From positions 1 to 64,000 of the forward strand of contig NZ_JACJRE010000020.1 in the NCBI RefSeq assembly GCF_014697075.1: a stretch of 64,000 nt of DNA, in the 5' to 3' direction. A program made the translations under genes and the position numbers. Positions 17,577 through 26,449 of the stretch are shown piece after piece (the first letter of the stretch is position 1; each line of letters starts with the position of its first letter). The notes under the pieces were generated by a model, which worked only from the letters and a program-made list of their open reading frames with translations, had not been told where the DNA came from and searched no databases. The DNA comes from Tolypothrix sp. FACHB-123. Lineage in GTDB: Bacteria; Cyanobacteriota; Cyanobacteriia; Cyanobacteriales; Nostocaceae.

Positions 17577-18500
17577 TTGTCAAAAAATAAAATTGAACAG
17601 CCTTACATCAGAACTTTCTGCGTGAAAAAAAAGATTTTTGCAGTAGCACTGGCTCTTTTAACTTTTATTATGGTTATACTTGCAGCTTCTACCCAAAGTT
17701 CTCAAAGTCTTTCTCATGAGAACATCAATGAAATCTATGTTTTTGGGGATAGTCTTTCTGATACAGGTAATATATTCAAAGCCACAAACGGAGTTTATCC
17801 TCCTAGTCCTCCTTATTTTCAAGGGCGTTATTCTAACGGGCCGGTTTGGGTAGAACATCTTAGCTCTAAGTTAGGATTGAATCAAACCAAAAATATGAAT
17901 TTTGCCCTTGGTGGTGCAACTACTGTTAGCAGTAGTCTGAACGGTATTCCGGGAACATTAGCGCAAGTCAATAGTTATACAAAATCCCTACCCCAGGTAA
18001 ACCCAAATGCGCTGTATATTCTTTGGGCTGGAGCCAATGACTATCTTTTTGGAGCAACGAATACTAATTCTGCGATCGCTAATATCTCCAATGCAGTAGA
18101 GTCATTATTAACAGCCGGAGTAAACACAATTTTAGTAGCGAATTTACCTGATTTGGGTAAAATACCAGCCACTTACAATACCGCAAATGCTAGTAACCTG
18201 AGCTTCATTACAAATCAGCATAATTTAGAGCTGAGTAAATCTATTGATTCACTCCAAAAAAAATTAGGTTTTCATAAGAATATCATCCAACTCGATACTA
18301 ATCACCTTTATCGAGAAGCAATTTCCTATCCAGCTAAATTTGGATTTACAAATGTGACTAGTTCTTGTTTATCTAATATTACTAGCTGTAAAAATCCAGA
18401 TCAGTTTTTATTTTGGGACGGGATTCATCCCACAACTGCGGCTCACAGAATCTTGGCTGATGCAGCGTTAAAAGCAATAATTAACTTACCAAGGCTTTAA
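17577..18500 (+). CDS. Secreted SGNH/GDSL-family esterase or lipase
   Basis: A 307-residue hydrolase. Residues about 15-42 form a signal peptide or membrane anchor (KIFAVALALLTFIMVILAAS). Block I is FGDSLSDTGN with the catalytic serine, block III is WAGANDYLFG, and the Asp/His pair is in FWDGIHPTTAAH near the C-terminus, so the active site is complete. The arrangement resembles the thermolabile-hemolysin/phospholipase type GDSL proteins, which cut ester bonds in lipids. Two C-terminal cysteines in SSCLSNITSCKN may form a disulfide, as expected outside the cytoplasm. The start is TTG at 17577, supported by CCGGAGG eight bases upstream that lies inside a long stem-loop. It is a single gene, convergent with the next. 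Confidence 0.88.
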   Translation: MSKNKIEQPYIRTFCVKKKIFAVALALLTFIMVILAASTQSSQSLSHENINEIYVFGDSLSDTGNIFKATNGVYPPSPPYFQGRYSNGPVWVEHLSSKLGLNQTKNMNFALGGATTVSSSLNGIPGTLAQVNSYTKSLPQVNPNALYILWAGANDYLFGATNTNSAIANISNAVESLLTAGVNTILVANLPDLGKIPATYNTANASNLSFITNQHNLELSKSIDSLQKKLGFHKNIIQLDTNHLYREAISYPAKFGFTNVTSSCLSNITSCKNPDQFLFWDGIHPTTAAHRILADAALKAIINLPRL

Positions 18501-18505
18501 CTTTT

Positions 18506-18528
18506 AGGGGTGGGTTGATCTCACCCCT
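18506..18528. terminator. Hairpin between convergent genes
   Basis: AGGGGTG, nine bases, CACCCCT is a perfect 7-bp stem just after the GDSL stop. It belongs to the GTAGGGGTG-type interspersed repeats and may end transcription of both the GDSL gene and the convergent gene at 18585. Confidence 0.55.
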
Positions 18529-18584
18529 ACAATTTGGGATAATTTATTTTTGGAATTCCCCTAAAAAATCCTATGTTAATAATT

Positions 18585-19130
18585 TTAAAAAGAACGTCGC
18601 CAACCTAACTTATTTTGTGAAGGCATATTGATATTACACGAAACCGGACTTACCTGAAAGTTACAAGTGTAAGTTCCTAAGAGTTCTTGCTGATAATTAA
18701 ACACGCGAATATTATAATTATCCCTTCTGGCAGAAGTACCCAAACGATTAATAAAGTCGTAACGTTCTAGATAATCTAATAAACTCCATATTTGCTGGTT
18801 CACTATTAAATCTACCCGTGCAGGTTCGTCCTGAGAAGCTGGATATGCTATCCAATTATCTAATAACTTGTTCTCAGCACTATTTTGTGCGCGCCATAAG
18901 CTAGGAATGGTCAAATTTCTCTGGCTAATAGTAGAGGCTGTAATTACAGAGTTATTTGGTTTTGTTAACAAGCTAAGTTCTAAAGGTGCATCAGAAGCCT
19001 GCGGTAGAGCATTATTTTCTCCTAGTGAAGGTCGGATTGGTAGCAGAGAAATTATTGCTAGGCTGATAGTTACTAATAGTGGTAGCGATGTTTTTCGACC
19101 AGAATTTTGTTGAGTAAACATAATTTTCAT
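18585..19130 (-). CDS. Conserved secreted protein of unknown function
   Basis: I do not recognise the family. The 181-residue protein has a clear N-terminal signal region (LPLLVTISLAIISLLPIRPSLG) with likely cleavage near residue 37, then an Asn/Ser/Ala-rich linker and a compact C-terminal half from about residue 85 (LLDNWIAYPASQDEPARVDLIVNQ without a break) to the end. Two cysteines, in YTCNFQVSPVSCN, could form a disulfide. Start at 19130, with a second possible ATG three codons in. Single gene, convergent with the GDSL hydrolase gene. Periplasmic or outer location is inferred. Confidence 0.7.
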   Translation of the reverse strand: MKIMFTQQNSGRKTSLPLLVTISLAIISLLPIRPSLGENNALPQASDAPLELSLLTKPNNSVITASTISQRNLTIPSLWRAQNSAENKLLDNWIAYPASQDEPARVDLIVNQQIWSLLDYLERYDFINRLGTSARRDNYNIRVFNYQQELLGTYTCNFQVSPVSCNINMPSQNKLGWRRSF

Positions 19131-19368
19131 TAGTTTGCACGACCGATTTATTTTGCTTTACAGAGATTTGCATTTATCTAGATTAAGGATTGGCAAGTTT
19201 ATAGTCAGCACTTCAACGCTGAAAAATCAAACTTATTTTATGAACTAAGGCATAAATAATTTCTAGCAATACTTATGGTTCAATCTAGGGTAAATAGCTG
19301 TAAGTAATAAGACATAATTGAATGTCAATATGTTCTGATTATGCCATATTTTCATCTAGGATTTTTCT

Positions 19369-20130
19369 CTAAAGTTTGATTGCAAGAATGCGAATACGTC
19401 GATAGTCTGCTATCCAAGTTTCATCTTGATAGAGACTTGGCTTTAGTTGTTGTTCGACTTGACGAATTACTTGTGCTTTTTGTTCAGCAGACAAGTCAAC
19501 AAAAAATGCACCAGCAAACATGTCAATCCAGTTGGCTAAACCTGCTGCTTTGTCTGCTAGGGGAGTGGGGCGATCGCGCAAATTGGCATAGATGACATCA
19601 AATCCTTGCTGTTCTAGGAGGGTAGCATATTCGCCAATGCTGGGATAGTACCAAGGATTGCGTGTTTTTGGTTCGGGAATTCCCAAAGAAGCGATCGCAT
19701 TTTCTAAAGCTGTGGCGATCGCTTTTACATTCCCTTTACCGCCAAATTCAGCCACAAATCTTCCGCCAGGTTTGAGTGCTTGGTGTATCGATGCGATCGC
19801 TGTTTCTGCTGGTTTCACCCAATGTAAAACAGCGTTAGAAAATACAGCATCACATGGTTGTGCTACTTGAAAGTTCGTCGCATCCGCAACATCAAACTGG
19901 ATATGGGGATAGTTTTGTCTCGCCTTCTCAATCATCGTTGCGGCGTTATCAATTCCCATTACCGCAGCGCCAGCTTGAGCAATTTTTTCTGTGAGTTGTC
20001 CCGTTCCACAACCGAGATCTAAAATTAACTCTCCAGACTGGGGGTTTAGTAGTTGTAATAAGTCCTCACCATATTGCCATACGAAGGCATGTTTATCTTG
20101 ATAAAGAGTAGTATTCCAATTATTAGACAT
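19369..20130 (-). CDS. Class I SAM-dependent methyltransferase (trans-aconitate methyltransferase-like)
   Basis: A 253-residue methyltransferase with motif I LDLGCGTGQLTEKIAQAG at about residues 37-54, an acidic motif II (VMGIDNAA), motif III NAVLHWVK and a post-motif ALKPGGRFVAEFGG. The N-terminal WNTTLYQDKHAFVWQYGEDLLQLL matches small-molecule methyltransferases of the trans-aconitate or Tam type. The substrate cannot be fixed. It is a lone gene between long intergenic regions, starting with ATG at 20130. Confidence 0.85.
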   Translation of the reverse strand: MSNNWNTTLYQDKHAFVWQYGEDLLQLLNPQSGELILDLGCGTGQLTEKIAQAGAAVMGIDNAATMIEKARQNYPHIQFDVADATNFQVAQPCDAVFSNAVLHWVKPAETAIASIHQALKPGGRFVAEFGGKGNVKAIATALENAIASLGIPEPKTRNPWYYPSIGEYATLLEQQGFDVIYANLRDRPTPLADKAAGLANWIDMFAGAFFVDLSAEQKAQVIRQVEQQLKPSLYQDETWIADYRRIRILAIKL

Positions 20131-20167
20131 ATAGCTGTTGATTGATGACTGTTGACTGATGACTGTT

Positions 20168-20230
20168 GTACGGGCGGGTTAAGCAAGATAGTCGTGAATT
20201 ATTGGAGCATATCTGTGAACCCGCCCCTAC
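20168..20230. repeat. 63-bp interspersed repeat with inverted ends (copy A)
   Basis: Starts with GTACGGGCGGGTT and ends with AACCCGCCCCTAC, so its ends are inverted repeats. A second 63-bp copy at 50739-50801 has the same length and shares internal sequence (ATCGT-like core and TGTGAACCCGCCC end). It is a small palindromic repeat, possibly mobilised in trans. Confidence 0.7.
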
Positions 20231-20259
20231 TGAAGTAGACTGAAGATTTGAGGATATTT

Positions 20260-20309
20260 AGTCATCTGGAGATGACTTTGAGTATTAGCAAGGAACTTCA
20301 GTTCCTTGC
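20260..20309. repeat. Two adjacent palindromes downstream of the U32 peptidase gene
   Basis: AGTCATCT-GG-AGATGACT at 20260-20277 and GCAAGGAAC-TTCA-GTTCCTTGC at 20288-20309 are perfect hairpins with 8- and 9-bp stems. They lie about 50-100 bases past the U32 stop on the minus strand and may end its transcription or be dispersed repeats. Confidence 0.6.
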
Positions 20310-20360
20310 GGTAAGCGGTGTCACATTGTTGTTGCAAATTAGCCATTCACGAGAAAACCT

Positions 20361-22892
20361 CTAGCCCCTAACCCCTAGCCCAGATACTCCCATCGGCCCG
20401 CGAGTTACGCCTAGCTGATTTTGCAATTTTAATTCTCGCCAAAGTTGGGAACCTGTAATTTCACCTTGCAGTAGCTGCTGGTAGCAATGTATGGTTTTAC
20501 TCACCTGCTCCGGTGTTTCATTCACAAACTCGATACGGAAGTGCTGTAATCCAATATCTCTTAGACGCTGTACGTACTCGGCTCCGGTTTGGGCTGTGCC
20601 GTTAAATACAGTATTGCGACAACCAACATCTGCTTTCAGGACATGTTCACTACCAACGCGATCGCGCAATTTTACTTCCTGTTTTTCACAGGGTCTGCCA
20701 CAGTTAGTGTAATCTGTCCCGTTAGAAAGGAAAGCACAAAATACACAATGCTCCATGTGGAACATCGGCATGTGCTGATGGATTGTCACTTCCAACCACT
20801 GGGGCGGACAACTAGTCAGCAAATCTTCGAGTTGACTAATATTTAAATCGTAGGATGCGGTTAACCTTTCCAAACTATAGCGCCCCTGAAAGTAGTCTGC
20901 GGTTAAAGCGTTAGCCACATTGAGGGAAAAATCACTAATACAGCGTTCTGCTGCAAAGAATTGTAGCTGATCGTAATTCCGCACCAAATAGCCATCTGCA
21001 TTACAATCACGCACCTGTTGCAAAATCCAATTTTCCCCAGGTTTGGTAATTCGCGGAGGTGCAACCCAGATAGTTTGATTAGCAATAGTTTGTCCTTGTC
21101 GCACCATCTGCACTGCTTCCCCATAAAAACGGGGGTCTTCAAATTCACAGTACAGCGTAGGGATTCCAGCTTTAAGTGCGGCTTGGAGTTGCTTGAGGTT
21201 GCGGACTAAAACGATGAGTGAGGGAGAGGAAGACGGGGAGATACGGGGAGATGGGGGGAGTAAATCTTTGAAAGAAACGTCTGAACGTAGTTCCCAACGT
21301 TGGGGTTGACTGCGTAACTCTGATAACTGAGATACGATATCGCGCCGCATTCTGTTTAACTCACTCACGGGTATCATTACCGCACCATTAAGGTGATTGG
21401 TGAGGTTTCCTAAACAGAAGGGAGTATTACCCAGACGACCAAATTGTTCTTGTAAACGTTCTGTAGTTAAGGGTTTGGTATGTGCTTCTACCAGAGATAT
21501 TGTAGAGTCTACCTGGACGACATGACCTTGTTTATCGCGGGCGATCGCAGTTAACAATCCATCGACTTCGCCATAAATCTCGAAGTCAATGGGGCGCTGA
21601 AATTGGGGATTTTCGCCTGCAAAACTTTGGCGTAGTTGCTTATCCAGTTCTGGATCGCTAGTTTTCCAAACGCGATCGCCTACATGCACTCGCCTAAAAT
21701 TTAAGTCACTGCGACCAAATGTCAGCAATGTCTCCCTTCTTTTCTGGGTAACTGCGTAAACTCGTCCACCTTCTTCTTTCGCCTCTGGATGACCGCAATC
21801 AAAGACAATTCCATCCCCAGGTTTCACAGGCGCTTCTAATCTAATTGCTACCTGTTCATGACTAATGCGAATCACTTCCCCCAAATACACCCCGCGCTTC
21901 TTCCCAAAGCGCCCATGTACCAATTCTTGATTATTAATTCCCCCAAACCAACCCGTGTAAATCCCACGAGAAAAAGCCATTTCTAAGTTATAAAGTTCCT
22001 CTTCTCGCCTTTTCCCTGCGTCCCCTTCTCCCATCACCCGATCCAAAGCTTCCCGATAAACACGAGTAACATTAGCAACATACTCTGGTGTTTTCAGCCG
22101 ACCTTCAATTTTGAGAGAAGTTACCCCTGAATTCACCAAATCAGGGAGAACATCTAACCCGGCTAAGTCTTGGGGGCTGAGAAGATATTTGCGATCGCCT
22201 AAATTAACACTTTCTCCATCAGCGATTAACTCGTATGGCATTCTGCAAGCTTGGGCACATTCACCCCGATTCGCAGAACGTCCACCTAAAGCTTCACTCG
22301 TCAAGCACTGACCGGAATAAGCCACACACAAAGCACCGTGAACAAATACTTCTAAAGGTAAAGAAGCCTGATTTTGCTGGATTTGCTGCTGAATTTTGTT
22401 GATTTCCTTCAGAGAACATTCACGAGCTAGCACCACCAAATGACAACCGAGAGATTTAGCAAAATCCACCCCAGCCGCGCTGGTGATAGTCATCTGCGTA
22501 GAAGCATGGATGGGAAAATCAGGCGATAGGTGACGAATCAGACGACACAATCCGACATCTTGCACAATGACTGCATCCACACCAGCAGCAATAATTGAGC
22601 GGAGATATTGCTCTATTTCTGGTAGTTCTTGGGGAAAAATTAATGTATTAACTGTGACATATCCCTTCACTCCTCGCAGGTGAAGAAAAGCCATTAATTG
22701 AGGTAAATCCGCCTCAGTAAAATTTTCCGCGCGCATTCTGGCGTTGAACCGATCCAAACCAAAGTAAATTGCATCTGCTCCATTTTCCACAGCAGCTTTG
22801 GCGCACTCCCAGTTACCTGCTGGTGCGAGTAGTTCCGGACGTTTGAGGGTGAGTGAGTTGGGTTGAGGAGTCAGAGGGCGATCGCTTTTCAT
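20361..22892 (-). CDS. U32 family peptidase / RNA-modification protein (RlhA/TrhP family)
   Basis: An 843-residue protein of the U32 family, members of which in E. coli carry out prephenate-dependent tRNA or rRNA hydroxylation. The N-terminal barrel starts with LKRPELLAPAGNWECAKAAV, and the U32 signature lies near ESLNLGDRKYLLSPQDL. Iron-sulfur type cysteines occur in ECAQACRMPYEL and in HCVFCAFLSNGTDYTNCGRPCEK with a later VGCRNTVF. A DUF3656-like C-terminal half follows. Around residues 545-560 there is a Ser/Pro tract encoded by tandem GGGGAGA-like units, probably an in-frame repeat insertion. ATG at 22892. Prediction of the exact target needs comparison with characterised members. Lone gene. 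Confidence 0.85.
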   Translation of the reverse strand: MKSDRPLTPQPNSLTLKRPELLAPAGNWECAKAAVENGADAIYFGLDRFNARMRAENFTEADLPQLMAFLHLRGVKGYVTVNTLIFPQELPEIEQYLRSIIAAGVDAVIVQDVGLCRLIRHLSPDFPIHASTQMTITSAAGVDFAKSLGCHLVVLARECSLKEINKIQQQIQQNQASLPLEVFVHGALCVAYSGQCLTSEALGGRSANRGECAQACRMPYELIADGESVNLGDRKYLLSPQDLAGLDVLPDLVNSGVTSLKIEGRLKTPEYVANVTRVYREALDRVMGEGDAGKRREEELYNLEMAFSRGIYTGWFGGINNQELVHGRFGKKRGVYLGEVIRISHEQVAIRLEAPVKPGDGIVFDCGHPEAKEEGGRVYAVTQKRRETLLTFGRSDLNFRRVHVGDRVWKTSDPELDKQLRQSFAGENPQFQRPIDFEIYGEVDGLLTAIARDKQGHVVQVDSTISLVEAHTKPLTTERLQEQFGRLGNTPFCLGNLTNHLNGAVMIPVSELNRMRRDIVSQLSELRSQPQRWELRSDVSFKDLLPPSPRISPSSSPSLIVLVRNLKQLQAALKAGIPTLYCEFEDPRFYGEAVQMVRQGQTIANQTIWVAPPRITKPGENWILQQVRDCNADGYLVRNYDQLQFFAAERCISDFSLNVANALTADYFQGRYSLERLTASYDLNISQLEDLLTSCPPQWLEVTIHQHMPMFHMEHCVFCAFLSNGTDYTNCGRPCEKQEVKLRDRVGSEHVLKADVGCRNTVFNGTAQTGAEYVQRLRDIGLQHFRIEFVNETPEQVSKTIHCYQQLLQGEITGSQLWRELKLQNQLGVTRGPMGVSGLGVRG

Positions 22893-23094
22893 CAGGCTAG
22901 GAAAGGTTTAAGTAGCACCATAGTGATTTTATCGAAGTTAGTTAGGGATTGTGGGGTAAAAAGTGCGATCGTTATCTACTCCATCACAATTTAATTTTTC
23001 ATTAGAGAGGATAAAAACACGATGTGATGCTAAAAATAAATACTTTGTATACAGTGTTAACTAAGGATAAATACGCTGAATCCATAAATTAACT

Positions 23095-23232
23095 ATGTTA
23101 AAAAAATCTAAAAGTTTAGTGTTAAGCGATCGTGACAGAGATTTGTTTATGTCAGTAATGCAAAATCCGCCATTACTGAAAGGAAAACTTAAATTTGCTA
23201 TTCAAAAATATAGACAGAAGTACGACAAGTGA
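23095..23232 (+). pseudogene. Remnant of a DUF1778 (TacA-type) antitoxin gene, C-terminal part only
   Basis: A 45-codon frame whose product contains SDRDRDLFMSVMQNPP and ends KYRQKYDK-like, which is the C-terminal signature of DUF1778 antitoxins that neutralise GNAT toxins. The usual N-terminal ribbon-helix-helix part is missing, an in-frame stop lies just upstream, and no acetyltransferase toxin gene follows. It is probably a decayed toxin-antitoxin locus. Confidence 0.6.
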
Positions 23233-23458
23233 TTTAAACTTCCTGAAACAAGCAAGAAAATTGCCTACACTATTAAAAATGAATTGATTTTAGATACAGC
23301 ATATTTCAGGTAAATGATGTACCCACTTCAGGGCATGGCAATGCCAGTGCCCCTACAATTAAAGATAATCTGTACCTCATCAACTGGCAATCTGCTGTAC
23401 ATTACCAAAACTTCTTAATTTTAAAATTACAGCTATTTTCAGGTAAATAGACCACGCT

Positions 23459-23539
23459 GTAGGGGCACGGCACTAGTAGGGGCACGGCACTAGTAAAATT
23501 ATTGTATGTACCAACAGATTGTCGGTGCCGTGCCCCTAC
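23459..23539. repeat. Tandem and inverted GTAGGGGCACGGCAC repeat cluster
   Basis: A 17-base unit is repeated in tandem at 23459-23475 and 23476-23492, and its reverse complement GTGCCGTGCCCCTAC follows at 23525-23539. The same palindromic arms occur at 36087-36146, so this is a dispersed family with internal duplication in this copy. Confidence 0.8.
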
Positions 23540-23627
23540 GACAGATGTGGTTTAAATAGGTGAAAACTGCTGTAAAAAAGAAAGTAATTAACTATTTTCG
23601 AGAGGTAAAGCAATCTGTCGCGTTCAC

Positions 23628-24263
23628 TTATCCCTCTACATCGTCGCTATCGGCTTCCGACTCTACAAGCTCAAACTGCACTTTGTTATATAAATCTTGC
23701 AAGGAAATTTCAAAAGGTACGGTTACAAGTACGATCGCATTATCTTCTGCATCATATTCACGCAGCGCCCATTGTTTCTTACCCGTCTTAGAAAATTGTT
23801 CTACATAAATCCGATTTTGGTCGATTAATAAATATTCTTTAAATGTGGGAATTGTTCGGTAAGCCTCAAATTTACCTTGGCGATCGTAGGCTTTGGTTGA
23901 TTTGGATAAAACCTCTACAATCACCTGTGGATTCACAATTATATCTAGACGATTGTTGAAATATTCTGGTTCATCTGCCAGAATCATCACATCTGGATAT
24001 GTGTAAGTACGCTTTTGTGCAATCCACAAACGAACATCACCCATGTACACTCGGTAGTGTTGTTTTTTGAAAGCAAAATTTAAATCAGTACTTAAGTTGA
24101 GCGCTATTTGATTGTGATTTAATGTACCACCAACCATTGGAATTATTTGCCCATCAATATATTCGCTTTTGTAGTCAGCAGCTTCCTCTAACTCTAAGTA
24201 TTCCTCTGGGGTGTAGTATCGCTGTTGTGTGACTGGCATAATTTTCGGGAATAGCGATCGCAT
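23628..24263 (-). CDS. Uma2 family putative endonuclease
   Basis: A 211-residue member of the Uma2 (DUF820) family, numerous in cyanobacteria, with a PD-(D/E)XK nuclease-like fold. Visible motifs are YTPEEYLELEEAADYKSEYIDG at the start, VRLWIAQKRTYTYPDVMI with the likely catalytic Asp, and IVEVLSKSTKAYDRQGKFEAYR with the likely Glu-x-Lys region. Function in the cell is unknown, and many copies exist per genome. The C-terminus is acidic (EADSDDVEG). M9 at 24239 is an equally good start because most relatives begin with this MxxTQQRYYTPEEY. Confidence 0.88.
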   Translation of the reverse strand: MRSLFPKIMPVTQQRYYTPEEYLELEEAADYKSEYIDGQIIPMVGGTLNHNQIALNLSTDLNFAFKKQHYRVYMGDVRLWIAQKRTYTYPDVMILADEPEYFNNRLDIIVNPQVIVEVLSKSTKAYDRQGKFEAYRTIPTFKEYLLIDQNRIYVEQFSKTGKKQWALREYDAEDNAIVLVTVPFEISLQDLYNKVQFELVESEADSDDVEG

Positions 24264-24296
24264 TTAACATTGCATGTAACGAACAGTCTAACGTGG

Positions 24297-25421
24297 TTAA
24301 CCCCACAATCTCCTGCCAGCTTTGCCATTTAGTCTCTCATGGCTATCTTCCAACAAAGCGGGAATATCTAACTCTTCAGGACATCTGGGTAAACAATCTC
24401 CACATTCTGTACAACGATTCCCTTTCATTCCGGGGAACCAATGACCGGCATTTTCAAACATGCCATAGCGATATTTAGCATAGTCTGTCATGTCGTAAGC
24501 TACTGCTAAATTTCGTAACCGCAATACTTCAGGAATATTAATATTTTCTGGGCAAGGTAAACAAGCATAGCACTGGCTACATTTCTCGGTTCCTAAAGCA
24601 ATTTGCTGTTGATTTGCTAACCGTTCAAAAACTGCAATTTCTGCTGGTGTTAATTCATCAACCTTATCAGCAACTTGCAAAGGTGCAATTAATTCTTCTG
24701 GGTTGGCTGGCCCTACACTTAAGGTAGTAATGCGGCGATCGCTTAATAAAAACCGATAATTTAACTCTAAGGGTGAAAATGGTGCGCACAAATCTTTTAA
24801 GCTTTGGGGTGGTGTGTACAGTCTTCCCCCTTTATCTGCTGGAGAAATTATAAAAATCCCCATATCTTTCTCAGCAGCTAATTGAATTGCTGGTGCGTGG
24901 CGTTGAAAAAAATAGTAATAATGCAGATTGACAAATTCAAATAAATTTGTATTTATTGCCGCCTGAATTAAATCTAACGATCCGTGAGTAGAAAACCCCA
25001 CATATCGCACCTTACCATCGGCGATCGCTTCCTGTACAGCTTGGATACAACCAACTTGCACTAATTCGAGATGTTCCCAAGTATTTAAACCATGAATTCC
25101 CAAACAATCGAGATAATCTAGCTGCAATTTTTCTAGGGATTCATCAATATAGCGACGCATCGTATCAGCATCGACTGTCGGCGGAATTTTAGTAGTGATA
25201 TAAAGTTGGGAACGGGGTACAGACAACCCAGCTTGGAGTGCTTTACCAAAAAACTCCTCACTTTTGCCGTAACCTCTAGCCGTTTCAATATGATTAATAC
25301 CTAACGCCAAGGCTTTTTCAATAGTTTTATGGGCATTTTCAGCATCAGCTAAATAGCGCATTGTTCCCAAAGAAAAAACAGACAAATTTAAATTAGTTTT
25401 GCCAAAGCGTCGATATTGCAT
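24297..25421 (-). CDS. Aldo/keto reductase with C-terminal 4Fe-4S-type cysteine motifs
   Basis: A 374-residue oxidoreductase. Residues 1 to about 275 are an aldo/keto reductase barrel, with MQYRRFGKTNLNLSVFSLGTMR at the start, the catalytic-type HIETARGYGKSEE and TKIPPTVDAD regions, and VRYVGFSTHG. The C-terminal 100 residues hold two cysteine clusters, KCSQCYACLPCPENI and CTECGDCLPRCPEEL, suggestive of iron-sulfur clusters. Such fused forms are common in cyanobacteria and anaerobes; the electron partner and substrate are unknown. It is followed by a run of STRR units upstream on its strand. ATG at 25421. Confidence 0.9.
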   Translation of the reverse strand: MQYRRFGKTNLNLSVFSLGTMRYLADAENAHKTIEKALALGINHIETARGYGKSEEFFGKALQAGLSVPRSQLYITTKIPPTVDADTMRRYIDESLEKLQLDYLDCLGIHGLNTWEHLELVQVGCIQAVQEAIADGKVRYVGFSTHGSLDLIQAAINTNLFEFVNLHYYYFFQRHAPAIQLAAEKDMGIFIISPADKGGRLYTPPQSLKDLCAPFSPLELNYRFLLSDRRITTLSVGPANPEELIAPLQVADKVDELTPAEIAVFERLANQQQIALGTEKCSQCYACLPCPENINIPEVLRLRNLAVAYDMTDYAKYRYGMFENAGHWFPGMKGNRCTECGDCLPRCPEELDIPALLEDSHERLNGKAGRRLWG

Positions 25422-25426
25422 AAAGG

Positions 25427-25500
25427 TTAGTTGTCAGTTGTCAGTTGTCAGTTGTTAGTTGTTAGTTAATTATTGACCATTGACCACTGACTATTGACTC
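25427..25500. repeat. STRR tract of the TTGTCAG type
   Basis: Tandem TTGTCAG and TTGTTAG heptamers followed by TTGACCA/CTGACTA units, in the leader of the aldo/keto reductase gene. Confidence 0.85.
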
Positions 25501-25609
25501 ATAAGAAGAAAAAATAAAGAAATTGTGTGCTTTTCTTTACTTCTTCTTCCTAGTTGTTTATTGTTTAATTTGTTGATTGTTTTTGGTTTAGCAATTAACA
25601 CTTAATTTT

Positions 25610-26107
25610 CTAACTTTCGCCATTACCAAAGCGTTTGATCAAATCTTCAGGACGGAGATTAGAAACAAATTCGCGGAAGGCTTGTTGTTCTGCTTCATCA
25701 GCGTCTCGATCCACTGGAATAGAAGCATCAGCAATCACTTCTTCCATTACCCAAATGGGGGTATTGGTGCGCAAAGCAATGGCGATCGCATCGCTAGGAC
25801 GGGAGTCAATTTCTTTTGTAGTCTCGCCTTGCTTGACAACTAATGCTGCATAAAATGTATCCTTTTGCAAGGAGTGAATAATTACTTTTTCTAGAGTCAA
25901 GTTCCAGGTTTCGAGAATATTTACAATTAAATCGTGAGTTAAAGGCCGTGGAGGCTTTTGACTCTCGATGGCTCCCGCGATCGCCCTAGCCTGTTCCTGA
26001 CCAATATAAATTGGTAAAGCCCGGCGATCGGATGCATCTTTTAAAAGTACAATTGGGCTGCGGGTTATGGCATCTAATGCTATGCCAGCGACTCTCATTT
26101 CAATCAT
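25610..26107 (-). CDS. Bifunctional nuclease family protein (DUF151)
   Basis: A 165-residue BFN-domain protein. It begins MIEMRVAGIALDAITRSPIVLL, and the characteristic SRPSDAIAIALRTNTPIWV lies at about residues 101-119. The related plant and archaeal proteins show nuclease activity; the role in cyanobacteria is not clear. The C-terminal tail is acidic. Start at the ATG at 26107, upstream of a divergent riboflavin synthase gene. Lone gene. Confidence 0.9.
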   Translation of the reverse strand: MIEMRVAGIALDAITRSPIVLLKDASDRRALPIYIGQEQARAIAGAIESQKPPRPLTHDLIVNILETWNLTLEKVIIHSLQKDTFYAALVVKQGETTKEIDSRPSDAIAIALRTNTPIWVMEEVIADASIPVDRDADEAEQQAFREFVSNLRPEDLIKRFGNGES

Positions 26108-26449
26108 TGGCGCTTGCCTCTACGCTCCTTGGAGTACTTGGTTAATAAGTAACAAATAATACCCTTTATGGGTTAAGTCCGGCGGAGAAATAAACATAGG
26201 CATTTGTGCTCTATAATTGCTGATATTGAACTTTGAACTTGATGTGAACACCAGATTAAGTCAAAGTGGTCTACTTAGACAATATCCTGATTACCCAAGT
26301 ATGCCTTTTTCAGGATGCTAATGTGATAATATCCCTATCTTAAATAAAGTCAGAAAATATACTCAGATTTTGCAACATTTATGGAGGGAATTACGAGGAG
26401 ATTTTAGGCACAATTAGGCAATAAATCGATTTACTTTGGCAAACAAGCT
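26108..26449. other. Intergenic region between divergent DUF151 and riboflavin synthase genes
   Basis: I see no ORF, no FMN riboswitch and no clear operator in these 342 bases. They should hold both promoters. A GGAGGGAATTACGAGGAGA stretch at about 26381-26400 contains ribosome-binding-like motifs, but the riboflavin synthase start is about 50 bases beyond it. Confidence 0.45.

Larger units (their letters stand above)
22893..23627. other. Intergenic region with antitoxin remnant and palindromic repeats
   Basis: Besides the short DUF1778-like frame at 23095-23232, this stretch holds a GGGCATGGCAATGCC palindrome near 23333 and the tandem/inverted GTAGGGGCACGGCAC cluster at 23459-23539. The U32 promoter should lie in the first 100 bases on the minus strand. 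Confidence 0.6.

Noticed and set aside
26108-26449. FMN riboswitch before riboflavin synthase
   Set aside because: No RFN-element conserved sequences were recognised by eye in the leader.
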